Assembly: GCA_049284695.1 (NCBI GenBank) | Contig: JBAPYK010000341.1 | Location: 1-18,425, forward strand | Direction: 5' to 3' | Length of the DNA: 18,425 bases | From: Rhodoplanes sp049284695 | GTDB taxonomy: Bacteria; Pseudomonadota; Alphaproteobacteria; Rhizobiales; Xanthobacteraceae | Part shown: piece after piece, positions 15,182-18,425 of the stretch | Layout: each line of letters starts with the position of its first letter | How positions within the stretch are numbered: the first letter of the stretch is position 1 | Program-made: the position numbers and the translations under genes | Notes under the pieces: model-generated | Told to the model about the DNA's origin: nothing | The model's database searches: none | What the model saw: only the letters and a program-made list of their open reading frames with translations

Positions 15182-17302
15182 ATGCGCGGCTTGACGGGCG
15201 CGCGAGCGGTTTGGCACCTTCGCCCGCAAAATCCGCGCCGGGATGGACGCGACGCGCGTCGGCCGGCGACGGCGGGAGGCGATGTCATTTCGCAAGAGGG
15301 CCATGCCGGCGCGGCGCAGCGTGGATCCGCGCCGGTTCCAACGCGCGCTCGCTTCGCGGCATTGGGCGGATTGATTACCGCGATCTGGCTTATCGCCTTG
15401 AGCCGGTGGATTGCGACCGACACCGTCGTTCCTTGGGATTCGAAAAACCAGTTCTTCGCCTTTTTTCGCTTTCTCGCCACCGCGCTGCATTCCGGCGCGA
15501 CACCGTTCTGGAATCCCTACCACTACGGCGGACATCCGAGCGTGGCCGATCCGCAATCGCTGGTGTTCTCGCCGGTATTCGTGCTGTGGGCGTTGTTCGA
15601 TCCGACGCCGTCGCTCCGCGGCTTCGATCTGATCGTCTACGCGCATCTGCTCGTCGGCGGCCTGGCGATGGGCGCCATCGGCCAACGGGCGCGGTGGCCG
15701 TTGTCCGCCTGCGTGCTGGCTGCCGCCCTGTTCATGTTCGGCGGCGCCGCGGCGGGCCGCCTGCAGCACGCCGGAATCATTCTCAGCTACGCGCTGTTTC
15801 CGCCTGCGCTGCTGCTCCTTCAGCTCGCGTTAGCGCGCCGCTCGGTTTTGATCGCCCTCGCCTTCGCCCTTGTCGCCGCGCAACTCGCGCTCGGCCGCAA
15901 CCAGGCGGCTTTGCTCCTCTGCTTTCTCCTCGCGGCGTTCGCGCTCGCGGAAATCGTAACCGCGGACCGCCCCGTGCGCTATCTGCGCGAACGGCTGGCC
16001 GTGCTCACGATCATGGCGCTCGGCGTGACCGCGCTCGTCGCCGCGCCGACGCTGCTGACCCTGCAATTCGCCGCACTGTCCAACCGGCCAGCCGTCGGGC
16101 TCGAGGAGGCGATCCAGGGATCGCTGCATCCGGCCAATTTGGCGACGCTCGCCGTTGCCGACGTGTTCGGCGCCCATGGCCCGAATTATTGGGGACCCGG
16201 CGCGCAGACGCTGCCCGAGGTGAGGTTCACCGACGACTCCTTCAACTATCTGTTCGTCGGCGCGGGAACGACGGCGCTTTTTCTCTGGTTCGGCATCGCC
16301 GGCGCGGGCGCATTTCGGCGCGGTCGCCGGCTGGTCACGGCGGCGCTCGTGGTTTCGCTCCTCTACATGCTCGGCCGTTACACCCCGTTCTTTCCTTTCG
16401 CCTTCGCCTGGTGGCCGGGCGTCAGCCTGTTTCGCCGGCCGGTTGACGCAAGCTTTGTCTTCCTGATCGCGCTTGCCCTGCTGTCGGGCTATCTGCTCGC
16501 CGACTATGTGCGCGAAGGCCTGCCGCGCCTGCGCATCGCGCCCAGCGCGATTGCGGCAGCCGGCGCCATGGCCGTCGCCGTATCGGCGGCAACGTTTTCC
16601 GCACGCACCGGCCATGCAGGCGATGCGCTTTTCGCCGCGCTGAAGATCGCGCCGCTTGCCGTCCTGCCGGCGGTTTTGCTTGTCGCGGCACGCACGGCGC
16701 GGATGCGCGCCTACGCGGCGGCGGCCGTCGTCGCGATCGCGGTCGCAGAACTGATCTGGTGGAACGCCGCCTTCCGGCTCAACGCCGAAAGCCGCTCGCA
16801 CTATGCGGTGCTGGAGCGGCCAACCGGCGCCGAAGCGCAAGCGATCGCCGTTCTGGAAGAAGCGCTGCGCGCGCGGCATGCGCAAGGCGAGCGGCCTCGC
16901 GTCGAAGTGCTCGGCCTCGGCGGGCCGTGGCAGAACCTCGCGAGCGTGCGCGGATGGGAAGCGACCAACGGCTACAATCCTTTGCGCATCGGCGCCTACG
17001 ATCGTCTGGTCGCGCCCGGGGAGGCCAATTGGCGGCCCGACATGCGCGACTTTCCCGCCTCCTTCGACGGCTATGACTGCCCCCTGGCGCATGCGCTCGG
17101 GCTGGAATTCCTGGTGCTTGGGGAACCCATCGACCAAGTGCCGGCGCTGAAGCGCCGTCCTGTAGCCGAGGTGCTGTTGGCCGGGCCAAGCATCTGGATA
17201 TACCGGCTGCACGATCCGATGCCGCGCATCGCCTTCACTGCGCCTATCGCGGTCGCCGACGCCTTCGCATTTTCCGGCGAAGTGGAAACCGGTTCGCCGT
17301 AG
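15182..17302 (+). CDS. YfhO-like polytopic membrane protein, frame closed early by a repeat-borne stop
   Basis: A 706-residue inner-membrane protein with about 13 hydrophobic helices from residue 58 onward, then an extracytoplasmic region. The first periplasmic loop has an acidic residue and aromatics (VVPWDSKNQFFAFFRF, then PFWNPYHYGGHPS), as in YfhO and other GT-C type proteins, and FRRPVDASFVFLIALALLSGY is typical of the family. Members are linked to glycosylation of lipids or cell-wall polymers; the substrate here is unknown. The frame ends at TAG (17300-17302) inside a palindromic repeat; the same frame continues to 17785 and encodes the usual C-terminal domain. The first 50 residues are Arg/Pro-rich and lack a ribosome site, but no other in-frame ATG or GTG precedes helix 1, so the start is uncertain. 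Confidence 0.8.
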   Translation: MRGLTGARAVWHLRPQNPRRDGRDARRPATAGGDVISQEGHAGAAQRGSAPVPTRARFAALGGLITAIWLIALSRWIATDTVVPWDSKNQFFAFFRFLATALHSGATPFWNPYHYGGHPSVADPQSLVFSPVFVLWALFDPTPSLRGFDLIVYAHLLVGGLAMGAIGQRARWPLSACVLAAALFMFGGAAAGRLQHAGIILSYALFPPALLLLQLALARRSVLIALAFALVAAQLALGRNQAALLLCFLLAAFALAEIVTADRPVRYLRERLAVLTIMALGVTALVAAPTLLTLQFAALSNRPAVGLEEAIQGSLHPANLATLAVADVFGAHGPNYWGPGAQTLPEVRFTDDSFNYLFVGAGTTALFLWFGIAGAGAFRRGRRLVTAALVVSLLYMLGRYTPFFPFAFAWWPGVSLFRRPVDASFVFLIALALLSGYLLADYVREGLPRLRIAPSAIAAAGAMAVAVSAATFSARTGHAGDALFAALKIAPLAVLPAVLLVAARTARMRAYAAAAVVAIAVAELIWWNAAFRLNAESRSHYAVLERPTGAEAQAIAVLEEALRARHAQGERPRVEVLGLGGPWQNLASVRGWEATNGYNPLRIGAYDRLVAPGEANWRPDMRDFPASFDGYDCPLAHALGLEFLVLGEPIDQVPALKRRPVAEVLLAGPSIWIYRLHDPMPRIAFTAPIAVADAFAFSGEVETGSP

Positions 17303-17421
17303 AAAATGCGACCACCAAGAGCATTTTCCGGCGAAGTGGAAACCGGTTCGCCGCAGAAAATGCGACTGCCAAAGGAGAACCGGAGCGAATTCCTTATCCA
17401 CCGGAACGGAATTCGCCCTGG
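17267..17421 (+). repeat. Composite palindromic element, site C: two tandem module-1 copies plus module 2, inside a coding frame
   Basis: Module 1 appears twice with a 54-bp period: 17267-17309 and 17321-17363. In the first 46 positions of the unit only one base differs: T at 17300 in copy 1, C at 17354 in copy 2. That difference turns CAG into the TAG that ends the YfhO-like frame. Each copy pairs GCATTTTCCGGCGAA with TTCGCCG..GAAAATGC. Module 2 (17383-17421) pairs GAGCGAATTCC with GGAATTCGCCCTGG. The element lies at the junction of the membrane part and the C-terminal domain of the host protein. Confidence 0.9.
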
Positions 17422-17785
17422 TGCCGGCGCAGCGCGGCCTGCGCCCGCGCCGCGGCCGGACCGCGTGCTCATCGCCGACGATGCGCCGCCGCGGCACAGC
17501 GATGGCGGCTTTCCGGCCGCTGGCCATGCGCGGCTCGTGTCGTGGCGTCCGGACCGCATCGAGATCGAGGCCTTGTCAGAGCGCGGCGGCATTCTGGAAT
17601 TGCACGGCAATTATTATCCGGGCTGGATCGCCGAGATCGACGGCAAGGCCTCGCCCATCCTGCGCGCCGACGTGCTGTTCCGCGCCGTCGAAGTGCCCGC
17701 GGGCCGCCACCGCGTGGTCTTCCGCTATGCGCCATTTGCCTGGCGGAACCTTGCCGATGCGTTCCGAACCGCCTTGTCGCGCTGA
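17306..17785 (+). pseudogene. Detached C-terminal domain of the YfhO-like protein (same frame, after the TAG)
   Basis: This 159-residue open frame starts one codon after the TAG at 17300-17302 and is in the same frame as the membrane part. Its first 35 or so residues are translated repeat (RAFSGEVETGSPQKMRLPK). After that it reads as the normal YfhO-like C-terminus: RVLIADDAPP, RLVSWRPDRIEIEA, GGILELHGNYYPGWIAEIDG, ILRADVLFRAVEVPAGRHRVVF and YAPFAWRNLA. The sequence is well preserved, with no further stops or frameshifts, which argues for a recent event, a sequencing error at one base, or continued translation. The ATG at 17306 has no ribosome site. It could instead be produced by readthrough, or be dead. 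Confidence 0.75.
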
Positions 17786-17840
17786 ATGTCGGCCGGCAAG
17801 GAAACGCGACCGCGCCGAGCGACGAACGGACCGCGCTGCC

Positions 17841-17869
17841 TTGCCAAAGCCTGCCCGCGCGCCTAGGTT
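17841..17869 (+). promoter_or_regulatory. Probable housekeeping-sigma promoter of tRNA-His
   Basis: TTGCCA (17841-17846), a 17-bp spacer and TAGGTT (17864-17869) form a good vegetative promoter for a GC-rich alphaproteobacterium. Transcription would start about 6-8 bases later, leaving a leader of roughly a dozen bases before the mature tRNA at 17888. It lies downstream of the YfhO-like C-terminal frame, so the tRNA is probably an independent unit. Confidence 0.6.
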
Positions 17870-17887
17870 CCGAACGCTCCCATCCGT

Positions 17888-17964
17888 GCAGCTGTAGCTC
17901 AGTTGGTTAGAGCGCCTGACTGTGGATCAGGAGGTCGGTGGTTCGAGTCCACCCAGCTGTACCA
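17888..17964 (+). tRNA. tRNA-His (anticodon GTG)
   Basis: A full cloverleaf can be folded by eye: acceptor GCAGCTG with CAGCTGT (a G1-U72 wobble plus six Watson-Crick pairs), D arm GCTC/GAGC, anticodon stem CCTGA/TCAGG with loop CTGTGGA giving anticodon GTG, T arm GGTGG/CCACC with loop TTCGAGT, discriminator A73 and an encoded CCA (77 nt). The base before G1 is T, so there is no encoded G-1, and position 73 is A rather than C. This departs from the usual bacterial tRNA-His but agrees with what is known for a large group of alphaproteobacteria. Confidence 0.96.
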
Positions 17965-18102
17965 AATTAGCATTGTTTATACAAATACTTAGGTGCAAGG
18001 CACCGATCTTGCCGTGACATGATTTTGCAATTGCGGACCCGTAGCGGACCTACTGGAGCCAAAACTCAACCGCCCTGTGCCCCTTTGGTCCGGACTTGAC
18101 GC

Positions 18103-18425
18103 ATGCGGATAAAGAAAACGCGACCGATCATCCTGGCCGAAGACGTCCCCGTTATCTTCGACGACAAGTGCATCGCAGAATTGGCGAAAATAGCGAGGCT
18201 GCCGCCCGGCGCGGACGCGGCTGCTTTTGCCGCAGGCATTCGCGAGGCGGCGCGCATCTTTGCGCGAGACGCCAGCATGCCGACGGGCAACGAATTGCAC
18301 GATGAAATCGACGAGTTGTTCAAGGCAGCGGATCGGCGGAGCTACAATGAAGTCCCGGACCTGTTGGAGCGGCTGTCGCCGCAGGCGCGCGATATCCTCC
18401 AAAATCGCGGTGCCCGTCCCAGCAT
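18103..18425 (+). CDS. Hypothetical protein, N-terminal part (runs off window)
   Basis: Unrecognised. At least 107 residues starting MRIKKTRPIILAEDVP, mostly helical and acidic (IREAARIFARDASM, ELHDEIDELFKAADRR, EVPDLLERLSPQARDIL), without signal peptide or membrane segment. An in-frame TGA six bases before the ATG fixes this as the first possible ATG; the ribosome site is weak. It begins 138 bp after a tRNA gene, a common site of genomic-island integration, and this with the lower GC of the 17965-18100 spacer makes an accessory origin possible (inference). No integrase is visible. Confidence 0.65.
   Translation, partial: MRIKKTRPIILAEDVPVIFDDKCIAELAKIARLPPGADAAAFAAGIREAARIFARDASMPTGNELHDEIDELFKAADRRSYNEVPDLLERLSPQARDILQNRGARPS

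Noticed and set aside
15830..17527. A 565-codon minus-strand frame opposite the YfhO-like gene
   Set aside because: The translation is composed of charged, low-complexity residues complementary to hydrophobic transmembrane codons, which is typical of a shadow frame.
17992..18004. GGTGC-AAG-GCACC hairpin after tRNA-His as an intrinsic terminator
   Set aside because: The stem is only five base pairs and is not followed by a run of T.

Overview
This is a GC-rich window of about 18.4 kb, most likely from an alphaproteobacterium of the order Hyphomicrobiales (Bradyrhizobium / Rhodoplanes / Pseudolabrys-like). Four things point there: a DUF992 secreted protein, a class Ib aspartate aminotransferase, intergenic 'ATTCCGGG...CCCGGAAT' palindromes, and a tRNA-His that lacks the extra 5' guanosine and has A73. 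This placement is inference from familiar patterns; no database was consulted.

Layout. Positions 1-7134 are almost entirely minus strand: mutL (3' end outside the window), cysE, a 400-bp block of intergenic palindromes, an EF-G-like translation GTPase paralogue, a DUF992 secreted protein, a PLP-dependent aspartate aminotransferase and a small cytosolic protein of unknown function. Next come a palindromic repeat (site A), a small secreted protein on the plus strand, and a convergent LOG-type nucleotide phosphoribohydrolase. Divergent from LOG is a CobB-type sirtuin, which converges on a zinc alcohol dehydrogenase. Divergent from the dehydrogenase is a two-gene XdhC operon (CoxI-like part and Rossmann part, overlapping by four bases), followed by a glutathione S-transferase. 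Site B of the repeat lies directly after the GST stop codon. Beyond it, on the minus strand, are a Gly/Pro-rich secreted protein, a two-helix membrane protein and a SemiSWEET sugar transporter. From 15182 the plus strand carries a large YfhO-like polytopic membrane protein, then tRNA-His with a good promoter, then the start of an unknown gene that runs off the window.

Most of the window is ordinary housekeeping and metabolism with no single shared pathway: DNA repair, cysteine synthesis, amino-acid transamination, NAD-dependent deacylation, alcohol oxidation, molybdenum-enzyme maturation and sugar transport. The most notable signal is a composite palindromic element found at three sites. At site C two tandem copies sit inside the reading frame of the YfhO-like gene. 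The first copy contributes a TAG codon that splits an otherwise continuous frame (15182-17785) into a membrane part and a C-terminal domain part, and the second copy has CAG at the same position. Other points of interest are the EF-G paralogue, in which the catalytic histidine of the DxPGH motif is serine, and the non-canonical tRNA-His. I see no CRISPR array, transposase, phage module, toxin-antitoxin pair or biosynthetic cluster.
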